Positions 1 to 5,898 of a stretch of 5,934 nt of DNA are shown here, one piece after another. This stretch comes from an uncultured Collinsella sp. (GTDB taxonomy: Bacteria > Actinomycetota > Coriobacteriia > Coriobacteriales > Coriobacteriaceae). The notes under the pieces are model-generated. The model did no database searches, was not told where the DNA came from, and was given only the letters and a program-made list of their open reading frames with translations. The stretch lies in NCBI GenBank assembly GCA_902464645.1, contig CABQKL010000108.1, positions 1 to 5,934 of the forward strand, read 5' to 3'. The position numbers were made by a program, and so were the translations under genes. How positions within the stretch are numbered: the stretch's first letter is position 1; each line of letters begins with the position of its first letter.

Positions 1-176
1 CTACCAAAATGCGCTCATTCATGCGTGCTCCTCTCGCGCTCCATTATGCCCGAGGCAGCGCGCGCCACACACAACAAGCGCGGTCGTTTAAGTCGACCTT
101 AAGCACCTATGCGTCCGTTCGGGCGCAGACATGGGCCGCGCACGCCCGCGCACTGATTGTCCACGCCGGTAAACGA

Positions 177-182
177 TATACT
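177..182 (+). promoter_or_regulatory. Possible -10 element for the D,D-carboxypeptidase gene
   Basis: The hexamer TATACT matches the sigma-70-type consensus at five of six positions and lies about 40 bases before the GTG chosen as start. The nearest -35-like hexamer, TTGTCC at 157-162, leaves only a 14-base spacer, which is short, so the promoter call is weak. If real, transcription would begin near 189. That would exclude the upstream in-frame ATG codons at 9 and 21 and support the GTG at 222. Confidence 0.3.
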
Positions 183-221
183 TTGAACTCTAAAGAGACC
201 ATCCCGTCGAAAGCGAAATCT

Positions 222-1562
222 GTGAAGACCCTTAGTTCTCTTGTAAAGCGCTCCGCGCAACTGATCGCCGGCATTGCCTGCGCTCTCGCCCTTGCTGCCG
301 GCGTGCCGTCTATCGCCAACGCCCAGGTGCTTACGACTGATATCGTTTGCGGCAAGACCGCCGACGCCCGCGGCATCACGGCCGAGAATCTGCCCGATAT
401 CGATGCGACCAACGCCATCGTCATGAGCAAGGACGGTTCCGTCTATTACGCTCGAAGTGCCGACGAGCAGGTCAAGATCGCCTCAATTACCAAGGTCATG
501 ACTGCGATCCTGACCGTCGAGAACTGCAAAATGGACGAGAAGATCACGGTGAGCAATGCTGCCGCCACCGTAGGCAACTCGACCGCCGGCCTGCTCGAAG
601 GCGACGAGCTCACCGTGGAGCAAGCTCTGCGCGGTCTGATGATCCCCTCGGGCAACGATGCCGCCATCGCGCTTGCCGAGCACGTGGGCAAAAAGATCGA
701 CCCCAAGACCAAGGACGCCGTGGCCACCTTTGTAAAGGCCATGAACGAGCGCGCTAAAAAGCTCGGCTGCACGGGAACGCTTTTTGAGAATCCGCACGGT
801 CTGGACTTTGATGAGTGGGCCGGCGACATGCACTCTACCGCGCACGATGTAGCCCTGATGATGCAGGAGGCAATGAAGAGCGATACGTTCCGCGAAATCG
901 TGGCGAGCGATGATTCCTGGATTGAGGTTACGGGCGCCGACGGCTCCGACCATTCGCATTCCATGGATACGCACAATGAGCTGCTGGGGCAGGACGGCAA
1001 TATCGGCGGTAAGACCGGCACCACCGACGATGCCGGCTATTGCTTTACGGCAGCCTACAACCGCGATGGCGACGAGACCTACACCGTCGTCTTGAACTCC
1101 AGCACCACCGATCAGCGCTTTGCCGACACGGCCGCCCTTGCCAACTGGTACTACGGCCACAAGGTGACGGTTGCGATCGCCAACACGCAGGAAAAGACTG
1201 CCAACGGCAATCCGCTCATCGCGCGCATTGGCCAGACCGATTGGACGGACAAGACGATCGATGCCACGCTCGCCGATCCCGCAGCTCAGGCGACCGTCTT
1301 TGCGCTTGCCGGAGAGGTGACCGAGAAGGTTACCTACGATGACCTTTCGGGCACGGTGCATGTGGGCGACAAGGTGGGCAGCGTGACGCTCAAGCAAGAC
1401 GGCACCAAGATCGCCGTCATGGATTTGGTTGCCGACGAGGAAGGCTCGGGGCCGAATCCCATTGAGTGGCTCCTTGTGAAGCTCGACCGCCTGGGCCGCC
1501 GCATCGACAATCGCCCGCTTACGGCAGAAAGCGAAACCGTAGCCAAGGCGCCCGAGGTGTAG
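222..1562 (+). CDS. dacA: D-alanyl-D-alanine carboxypeptidase (peptidase S11, PBP5/DacA type), secreted
   Basis: Penicillin-binding serine D,D-carboxypeptidase that removes the terminal D-Ala from peptidoglycan stem pentapeptides outside the membrane, limiting cross-linking. Numbered from the GTG at 222 (446 aa), all three active-site motifs are present: SITK (S88 nucleophile, K91), SGN (143-145) and KTG (264-266, inside GGKTGTT). The N-terminus is a signal peptide with a basic start, a hydrophobic core and an ANA cleavage site near residue 34. Residues of about 314-404 form a beta-rich tail like the PBP5 C-terminal domain. Residues 412-427 (NPIEWLLVKLDRLGRR) look like an amphipathic helix that could hold the protein at the membrane. 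The frame is open back to ATG 9, but those 71 extra residues are Arg/Ala/His-rich, unlike a secretion signal, so I prefer GTG 222; it lacks a strong Shine-Dalgarno sequence. The mature protein has four cysteines (43, 102, 183, 274). The family call is firm; the start is uncertain. Confidence 0.93.
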   Translation: MKTLSSLVKRSAQLIAGIACALALAAGVPSIANAQVLTTDIVCGKTADARGITAENLPDIDATNAIVMSKDGSVYYARSADEQVKIASITKVMTAILTVENCKMDEKITVSNAAATVGNSTAGLLEGDELTVEQALRGLMIPSGNDAAIALAEHVGKKIDPKTKDAVATFVKAMNERAKKLGCTGTLFENPHGLDFDEWAGDMHSTAHDVALMMQEAMKSDTFREIVASDDSWIEVTGADGSDHSHSMDTHNELLGQDGNIGGKTGTTDDAGYCFTAAYNRDGDETYTVVLNSSTTDQRFADTAALANWYYGHKVTVAIANTQEKTANGNPLIARIGQTDWTDKTIDATLADPAAQATVFALAGEVTEKVTYDDLSGTVHVGDKVGSVTLKQDGTKIAVMDLVADEEGSGPNPIEWLLVKLDRLGRRIDNRPLTAESETVAKAPEV

Positions 1563-1590
1563 GGCTGGGGGAACATTACATTTGAGATTG

Positions 1591-1619
1591 GAGAGGCGTC
1601 CAACGGGGCGCCTCTTTTT
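1591..1619 (+). terminator. Intrinsic terminator after the carboxypeptidase gene
   Basis: A 10-bp stem pairs 1592-1601 with 1606-1615, with one G-U pair and an AACG tetraloop. It runs directly into five T residues (1615-1619). It begins 29 bases after the stop codon. The other strand has no T-run after the stem, so it should act only on + strand transcripts and would not stop the convergent TM2 transcript. Confidence 0.9.
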
Positions 1620-1723
1620 GAATACCTCTTAAACGGGATGCGTCAGAATCACCAAAGCGACATTGCTAGCCGTTTACCTTCGCTGTGTCTTTTCGGACCT
1701 TGAAAACGGGTCCACCGGGCATG

Positions 1724-2527
1724 CTAGTAGATCCTTTCGACCTCCTTGGTCAAGGCCCTGAAAAGATCCCCAGCTGAGGGGTCTGCCCCAGGACACAGCG
1801 ATTGCCAGGCACCCGTTTCTCCGATGGTGCCCGCACTCGTCATAACAAGATCGTCGCTCCGCCTGCGAATGGAGACACTAACGGAGCGGCCATTATGGAA
1901 CCCATGGATATCGACTTTATTTATGCGCCCATCAGCTAGATAACTAATCATGACATTGATGCTGTCACCATACTCCGGCAATTCGAAGCCGTGGGAATCC
2001 ATCAATAGCTTCACATCCTGATGGTAAATGCGGGCCTCGACGACATTCTTGGGCATTTTCCCCGTCTTTGTTGGAGAGCAAAAGCTGATGCTTGGCTCCT
2101 CTTCGCTCATGCCTCGGTCAAACCTAAGCATGCACGGGCATACCGACTCAATGGTTCGCAAGGCGTCCGCCGCGACCTTTTCCTCGGTAAACATCTCCAC
2201 GTCGATGCCGTTTTCTTCCATATAGGCACGGTTTTTACGTTGAAGCTCTAGCCGAGCCGCAGCCTCCCCATCTCCACGCTGTTCCCAATTTCCGGAGTCG
2301 GCGACATTTCGATCGAATGTAGAATCAACGGAACATGGCGCTTGCTGTTGAGTCGGATCACTGTCGCCGAGACGCCTTAGCTCGGAGCGTCTCATCAGTA
2401 GTGTCACAATATCAAACAGCCAACCAAATCCAAAAAGGCCAAAGGTAAAGAGATATAGAAAGAAGCTACCCCACATCCGTGCATACGCCCTATGAGCGCC
2501 CGACCACCCAAGAAGGAAGCATAGCAA
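1724..2527 (-). CDS. TM2-domain membrane protein with an unrecognised C-terminal domain (probably N-terminally broken)
   Basis: From the first usable start (TTG at 2527) the product is 267 aa. Residues 1-46 are a TM2 hairpin: a first helix with GWSGAHRAY (the family's G-x-H-x-[FY] turn) and a second helix through FTFGLFGFGWLFDIVTLL with the conserved Asp39. A charged linker (about 47-105) leads to a soluble part (about 106-267) that I do not recognise. That part has two predicted beta stretches (INVMISYLADGRINKVDI, RSVSVSIRRR) and four Cys (130, 132, 150, 245). TM2 domains normally start a few residues earlier. The codons just before the TTG read N-K-A-L, which would complete the first helix, and the frame stays open back to a TAA at 2576-2578 that ends the upstream basic ORF. 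The ribosome binding site at the TTG is poor (AAGG, 5 nt away). Options are a separately translated gene, a product coupled to the upstream ORF, or the 3' part of a pseudogene. Function is unknown. Confidence 0.7.
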   Translation of the reverse strand: MLCFLLGWSGAHRAYARMWGSFFLYLFTFGLFGFGWLFDIVTLLMRRSELRRLGDSDPTQQQAPCSVDSTFDRNVADSGNWEQRGDGEAAARLELQRKNRAYMEENGIDVEMFTEEKVAADALRTIESVCPCMLRFDRGMSEEEPSISFCSPTKTGKMPKNVVEARIYHQDVKLLMDSHGFELPEYGDSINVMISYLADGRINKVDIHGFHNGRSVSVSIRRRSDDLVMTSAGTIGETGAWQSLCPGADPSAGDLFRALTKEVERIY

Positions 2528-2555
2528 AAGCGCCTTGTTTGCCCTGTCAACCGAC

Positions 2556-2579
2556 GTAATCTCTCGAGTGAGAGATTAC
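2556..2579 (-). repeat. Perfect 10-bp inverted repeat enclosing the stop codon of the basic ORF
   Basis: GTAATCTCTC (2556-2565) and GAGAGATTAC (2570-2579) are exact reverse complements around a 4-base loop. In the - strand mRNA the UAA stop (2578-2576) lies in the 5' arm, and the hairpin sits between the basic ORF and the TM2 ORF. No T-run follows, so it is not a standard terminator. It could affect ribosome release, reinitiation or mRNA processing, or it could be chance. The pairing is visible; the role is a guess. Confidence 0.6.
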
Positions 2580-2875
2580 TGTTCAGGCTTCGCCAAAGGT
2601 GTAATTTCATGCGATGAAACAGTAATTGAGGACGTCCTTGACGCCGAGCTCCGAGCGCCTGATTTAGCAACGGCGCGAGCGACATCCCCAACTCCGACGG
2701 TCGTTCTGCTGTATACGGCATTGTAAGCAGCCTTCTTCGGATTTTTGATCCACCCCATGCCCTTCTTACCATAGCCGGGGATTATCGCCCGCCTTACCGC
2801 GCGCTTCGCTCTGCCGGTCGTTCTTGCCTTGAGTGATGTCTTTAGATTCGGCTTACGCAGCCCGACCTTTACCAT
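2576..2875 (-). CDS. Small, highly basic protein with a GYGKKGMGWIKNPKKAAYN motif
   Basis: Predicted 99-residue product, extremely rich in Lys and Arg in its first 50 residues. The core G-Y-G-K-K-G-M-G-W-I-K-N-P-K-K-A-A-Y-N (34-52) followed by V-Y-S-R-T-T resembles a basic module I remember from hypothetical and phage-associated proteins of Gram-positive bacteria, sometimes ahead of a TM2 domain. That is recollection, not a lookup. The tail (about 67-99) is Ser/Ala-rich and looks like a linker. The ATG at 2875 is chosen because GGAG (2883-2886) lies 7 nt upstream; a longer frame back to 2944 has no comparable site. The ORF ends at TAA 2576-2578, in frame with the TM2 ORF. Ignoring the stop would give a 383-residue protein of basic module, linker, TM2 hairpin and C-terminal domain. 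The basic part may bind nucleic acid or acidic lipid; no function is known to me. Confidence 0.65.
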   Translation of the reverse strand: MVKVGLRKPNLKTSLKARTTGRAKRAVRRAIIPGYGKKGMGWIKNPKKAAYNAVYSRTTVGVGDVARAVAKSGARSSASRTSSITVSSHEITPLAKPEQ

Positions 2876-3011
2876 ATTTCTACTCCATCCCCTCGGAACC
2901 CCACACCGGGGTGCACGAGCACGCCTGGGTCTCCCCGTTTTCAAGCGCCCCGTGTTTGCCTAATGTTCACGCCCTTTCGGACTCTAATCCCCAGCCGCCA
3001 TTCTTGATAAT

Positions 3012-3037
3012 AAAAAAGGGCCCCAAATGGGACCCTT
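3012..3037 (-). terminator. Intrinsic terminator after tRNA-Ser
   Basis: On the - strand, AAGGGTCCC pairs with GGGGCCCTT (positions 3029-3037 with 3016-3024, one G-U pair) around an ATTT loop. Six T residues (3017-3012) follow. It lies 14 bases past the 3' CCA of the tRNA and would end the tRNA transcript, so the basic/TM2 genes further along would need their own promoter. Confidence 0.88.
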
Positions 3038-3051
3038 CTTCAAAGTCATAC

Positions 3052-3142
3052 TGGCGGAGAGCTGGGGATTCGAACCCCAGATGCCCTTTTGGGGCATACT
3101 CGCTTAGCAGGCGAGCACCTTCGGCCTCTCGGTCAGCTCTCC
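3052..3142 (-). tRNA. tRNA-Ser, anticodon GCT
   Basis: A 91-nt gene with encoded CCA. The acceptor GGAGAGC pairs with GCTCTCC, followed by discriminator G and CCA. The D arm starts ACC and closes with GGT. The anticodon stem CTCGC/GCGAG encloses loop CTGCTAA, giving anticodon GCT (3106-3108), which reads AGC and AGT serine codons. A long variable arm (ATGCCC, CAAAA loop, GGGCAT) marks it as class II, as expected for serine. The T arm is TGGGG-TTCGAAT-CCCCA. It stands alone, with its own promoter and terminator. I found no second copy of its 3' end in the window. Confidence 0.97.
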
Positions 3143-3156
3143 GTAACAGCCGTTCT

Positions 3157-3185
3157 ATAGTAACCAAACAGCCGAAGTTGGGCAA
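3157..3185 (-). promoter_or_regulatory. Promoter of tRNA-Ser
   Basis: On the - strand, TTGCCC (3185-3180) and TACTAT (3162-3157) are separated by exactly 17 bases, a good sigma-70-type arrangement. The -10 ends 14 bases before the mature 5' end of the tRNA, giving a short leader for RNase P to remove. Confidence 0.65.
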
Positions 3186-3247
3186 GGGGAATTTTGAGGC
3201 GTTTCCTCTTTTACCTCTCTTTTACCAGTAAACGTCTCAGTCAATCA

Positions 3248-3302
3248 TCTCAATCTGTAACATCTGCAGGCCGTAATCCCCTCCAGATGTTACAGATTGA
3301 GA
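3248..3302. repeat. Perfect 19-bp inverted repeat with 17-base centre
   Basis: TCTCAATCTGTAACATCTG at 3248-3266 is the exact reverse complement of 3284-3302. The centre (3267-3283) is unpaired, and pairing stops at both edges. It lies 49 bases past the stop of the AAA+ ATPase gene on its transcribed strand and about 60 bases upstream of the tRNA promoter. No T-run follows on either strand, so it is not a canonical terminator. Candidates are a transcript-end hairpin for the ATPase mRNA, a protein-binding site, or a small dispersed palindromic element. The rest of 3143-3351 holds the tRNA promoter and a weaker 9-bp dyad (3196-3204 with 3230-3238), with no gene I can support. Confidence 0.85.
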
Positions 3303-3351
3303 CAAAGATACAAGGACGGCCCCAGCGACAGCGCGGACAGCCCATTCTTTA

Positions 3352-4434
3352 TTAGTCCTCTCGAACGGTCTCCAACAGATAATCGCGCATGTACGGAATT
3401 GCAAACGAAACACAGCCATAGCCCGCGGGCTCAATCAACCCCGCATCGATCAGACGCTTGCGATATGACCCAACTTTGTTCGCCGACAAACCCATCTTCT
3501 TGGCGATATCGCCGTTGGCGATATCGACGCCCTCGCATTGAGCCATCGCCGCGAGATACTGAAACTGCCGTTCCGACACCCTGCGCAGCGCTGGGGCAAT
3601 CACCATAGCATTAAAGCTATCAAGAGCCGCCTGGATACCCTTACGAGCCGCCTCTTCGCTCACGCTCTCCGCCCCACTGCGAGCAGCAACCTGCCAAGCG
3701 TAATATCCGACCAGCTGGACCATAAAGGGATAGCCTGCCGAAGCTTTTGTTAATAGCTCAGCGGCACCTTTGTCGAGCTCCTTGCCCGCTCGTCTCATCG
3801 TATCCTCAAACGATCCGCCAACTTCAAAATCGGAAAGCCGAGTAAGTTCAACATGTTTGGCTCGCTGAAGGAACGTCAACGTATCATCCACCACCACGCC
3901 ATCTACCGATGTCGGCAGCCCGGCGAAAGCGAAAGCGACATTCGCTCCTTGGCGAATCAAGAGCTGCATCTCATTGCCTAGCTCGCGCATTTCCTCAGTT
4001 GAGGCATCCTGGATCTCGTCGAGCGTAATGAGCAGACCACCGCGCTTCGCAGCATCGTACATCGCCTCGCCCAGATGAGAGGCCGACTTCGACATCTCCA
4101 TGGAGCCAAGGCTGACCCCTAAAATCGATGGAGAAATCGAGATTGATTCAAGACGAACGTTTCGCTGCAGAGCCTCGAGGATTCTATTGCAAAAACCAGC
4201 ATTGGAGGCAACGTCAACGACCTCGAATCCTTTTTTGCGTGCAAGGTCACCCAATGCATTAAGGAGCACCGTTTTACCTGTGCCTCGGACGCCCGAGATG
4301 CGCATGAGTCGATCGGGGGCACCAGGACCATTCTCAAGAGCCTCGGCAAAGTCATCCAAAACAGTGTCCCGTCCGATAAGCTCAGGCGGATTCATGCCCG
4401 CCGTTGGCTTAAAGGGGTTAACAGCTTTCGTCAT
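3352..4434 (-). CDS. Orc1/Cdc6-like AAA+ ATPase with C-terminal winged helix
   Basis: A 360-residue cytoplasmic P-loop ATPase. Visible parts are Walker A GVRGTGKT (48-55), Walker B LLITLDE (134-140, D139-E140), a sensor-1-like strand NVAFAFAGLP (165-174), and an alpha-helical lid with ASAGYPFMVQLVGYYAW (231-247), the G-Y-P signature of Orc1/Cdc6-type and related AAA+ proteins. The C-terminus (about 283-350) is a winged helix-turn-helix (NGDIAKKMGLSANKVGSYRKRLIDAGLI), suggesting DNA binding. The opening NPFKPTAGMNPPELIGRD resembles ATPases I recall from gut Actinobacteria whose role is not established. The start is the ATG at 4434, because AGGAGG lies 5 nt upstream; the frame runs 12 codons further but without a site. 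The gene is single, with no partner overlapping it. Six tandem repeats sit just upstream of its ribosome binding site, suggesting autoregulation or an origin-like target. It is probably not a chromosomal initiator; a role in mobile-element maintenance or regulation is inference. Confidence 0.85.
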   Translation of the reverse strand: MTKAVNPFKPTAGMNPPELIGRDTVLDDFAEALENGPGAPDRLMRISGVRGTGKTVLLNALGDLARKKGFEVVDVASNAGFCNRILEALQRNVRLESISISPSILGVSLGSMEMSKSASHLGEAMYDAAKRGGLLITLDEIQDASTEEMRELGNEMQLLIRQGANVAFAFAGLPTSVDGVVVDDTLTFLQRAKHVELTRLSDFEVGGSFEDTMRRAGKELDKGAAELLTKASAGYPFMVQLVGYYAWQVAARSGAESVSEEAARKGIQAALDSFNAMVIAPALRRVSERQFQYLAAMAQCEGVDIANGDIAKKMGLSANKVGSYRKRLIDAGLIEPAGYGCVSFAIPYMRDYLLETVRED

Positions 4435-4439
4435 TCTGC

Positions 4440-4445
4440 CCTCCT
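4440..4445 (-). promoter_or_regulatory. Ribosome binding site fixing the AAA+ ATPase start
   Basis: AGGAGG on the - strand, a full Shine-Dalgarno match, is separated by five bases from the ATG at 4434. It decides between this start and the 12-codon-longer open frame. Confidence 0.85.
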
Positions 4446-4453
4446 CTGCTAGT

Positions 4454-4509
4454 TTTAACAACTTTAACAAAGTTTAGCAACTTTAGCAGAGTTTAACAGT
4501 TTTAGCAGG
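4454..4509. repeat. Six tandem 9/10-nt repeats (three 19-nt units) upstream of the AAA+ ATPase
   Basis: On the + strand the units are TTTAACAAC, TTTAACAAAG, TTTAGCAAC, TTTAGCAGAG, TTTAACAGT and TTTAGCAGG, with no gaps. Alternating 9 and 10 nt gives a 19-nt higher-order repeat of consensus TTTARCAACTTTARCARAG in about three copies, the last one degraded. AACTTT-AAC-AAAGTT forms a dyad within the array. Units one helical turn apart on the same DNA face are typical of operators or iterons bound cooperatively. A weak promoter lies inside on the - strand (TTGCTA, 17 bases, TAAAAC), so occupancy would block ATPase transcription. The repeats are visible; regulation is inferred. Confidence 0.8.
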
Positions 4510-4596
4510 CTCGGCGGCTTTATGTCTTACCGATCCTGCCGGGTCCTCCCGCCCGCGCCGATACAAATAGCGCAGTGCGGCCCCTCTATATCGCCC

Positions 4597-5898
4597 CTAC
4601 CCCAGCGAGCGACTGAGGGAGCCGAGCTCATCGTTGCCCATGGTGCGCCACATTTGGAAGATGCAGACGCGCGCCAGGAAAAAGAAGCCGTTATCGACCA
4701 GCTGCACGGCGGCATCCGCCAGCTGGTTGGTCACGGCGGACACGGGAGGCAGCTCGAGCCCGGCCTTACGGATGGTCTCAACCGCATCCTCGAACGTCGG
4801 CGGCTCATTGACGCCCATCTCGTTCATAAGGCCCTGCATTTCCTCCAGCGCGCTGCTACCCGACTCCTCGCCGCGCGGCACGAGGCGGTAGCACGCCAAC
4901 GCGAGCTCGAGCTGGTCGCAGTTCCAATAGGCAAACGCCAGACGATAGAACAGATAACCGATTGCGGAACGGTCACTGGCAATGCGCAGGCCGTGGCGCG
5001 CCACCTCGATAATCTCGTCAAAGCGCTCCAGGCGCGCCAGCACGTTGATGAGCGCAAAGTGCGACTGCATGGACGAGCGAGCCAGATCGTAAAGACGACG
5101 CACCTCGGGCAATGCCCGTTCAAAATCCTCCTGCTCGGCGTAATAACTGCAGATCTCGTGCTGGGCAAAGTACAGCGCATCGGGAGCACGCAAAATACGA
5201 ACGGAGCGGTCTTCCTCCATTACCGGCAGCACCATGCGTACCAGCTGGTTGTCGCAAAACTGCGTCTGGACCGGACCCGTTGCCAAAAGCTCGGCAACGG
5301 CACACTTGGCCTCCAGCTCCTCAACAAGACGGGAGAAGCCCTCAAACGCGCTTGCACGGTCAACTTTTGCCTGCTCGCGCAACTCAACGACGCGCGCCAC
5401 ATACGGGTCATCGTCCATCTCCATGACCTCGAGCTCATCAGCCGTATCGGCAAGCAGCAGGTCGCGCAACGCCGGCGGCAGCGAACGGTGGTCGTCACGC
5501 GGGCGAGCGTGAACCTCCGCAGGCTCAATCGCATCCGGCGCATCCGACTCATATGCCTCAAGCATGCGCTTGCACGGCATATCGTCCATATCCATGCTCT
5601 CAAGATCCTTGGCGACAGGCACGCAATTGGCCAGATAGGCCGCACGCCCAAAGGAATATGTTGCAATGACGCGCTCGCCCTGCTCGCCGTCGGGAGCCGC
5701 AATCTGAACATAGCAGCGCGCAATGCAGGCACCTGCGGCAAAGCAAGCCGCTGCCAGCGTAAGCGCCACGCGCGCGTCGTGCTCCGCGGCCCAAATCACA
5801 CGCGCGTTCTCGTCCAACTCGCGCCAGACATCCTCCTGAGCGTCGTATTCACGCTGTGGCATGGCATCCACGACAGAGTGCCCAAACCGAACGAGCAT
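4597..5898 (-). CDS. TPR-like helical-repeat protein of unknown function
   Basis: A 433-residue soluble protein with no signal peptide or membrane helix. Residues of about 242-342 look like three TPR-type helix pairs (around LYFAQHEICSYYAEQEDFERAL, FALINVLARLERFDEIIEVA and YLFYRLAFAYWNCDQLELAL), a scaffold for protein binding. The N-terminal 100 residues are Ala-rich and helical. An acidic motif occurs twice: LESMDMDDMP (99-108) and LEVMEMDDDP (156-165). The ATG at 5898 has GAGG five bases upstream and a possible TATACC -10 near the window end. However, the frame stays open for 12 more codons to the edge, so the gene could begin outside the window. It ends at TAG 4597-4599, and I see no intrinsic terminator in the 87 bases before the repeat array. 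It is co-directional with the ATPase, but the spacing and repeats argue against one operon. I do not recognise the family, and any function would be a guess. Confidence 0.75.
   Translation of the reverse strand: MLVRFGHSVVDAMPQREYDAQEDVWRELDENARVIWAAEHDARVALTLAAACFAAGACIARCYVQIAAPDGEQGERVIATYSFGRAAYLANCVPVAKDLESMDMDDMPCKRMLEAYESDAPDAIEPAEVHARPRDDHRSLPPALRDLLLADTADELEVMEMDDDPYVARVVELREQAKVDRASAFEGFSRLVEELEAKCAVAELLATGPVQTQFCDNQLVRMVLPVMEEDRSVRILRAPDALYFAQHEICSYYAEQEDFERALPEVRRLYDLARSSMQSHFALINVLARLERFDEIIEVARHGLRIASDRSAIGYLFYRLAFAYWNCDQLELALACYRLVPRGEESGSSALEEMQGLMNEMGVNEPPTFEDAVETIRKAGLELPPVSAVTNQLADAAVQLVDNGFFFLARVCIFQMWRTMGNDELGSLSRSLG

Noticed and set aside
279..284. Possible lipoprotein cysteine (LIAGIAC) in the carboxypeptidase signal peptide
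   Set aside because: The Cys is too early in the hydrophobic core and the -3 residue is Gly. An ordinary ANA cleavage site follows.
483..1397. Long - strand open frame (304 codons) opposite the carboxypeptidase gene
   Set aside because: It is a shadow of a GC-rich coding region. The translation is low-complexity Val/Gly/Arg/His with no domain, and the + strand gene carries all three catalytic motifs.
1695..1713. Short dyad GGACC/GGTCC between the converging carboxypeptidase and TM2 genes
   Set aside because: It is only 5 bp with a 9-base loop and no T-run on either strand, so it cannot be supported as a terminator.
2404..2772. 122-codon - strand open frame overlapping the junction of the basic and TM2 ORFs
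   Set aside because: It is in a different frame from both recognisable modules (GYGKKGMG and the TM2 helix), has no ribosome binding site, and its product resembles nothing.
2833..3231. + strand open frame of 132 codons across the tRNA
   Set aside because: It reads through the antisense of a complete tRNA and its terminator. No coding signal is apparent.
3248..4509. Shared motif between the 19-bp inverted repeat and the tandem array
   Set aside because: Only short fragments such as TGTTA/CTGTAAC are similar. The matching 19-nt lengths appear coincidental.
4454..4509. CRISPR array
   Set aside because: The units are 9-10 nt and directly adjacent, with no unique spacers and no cas genes.
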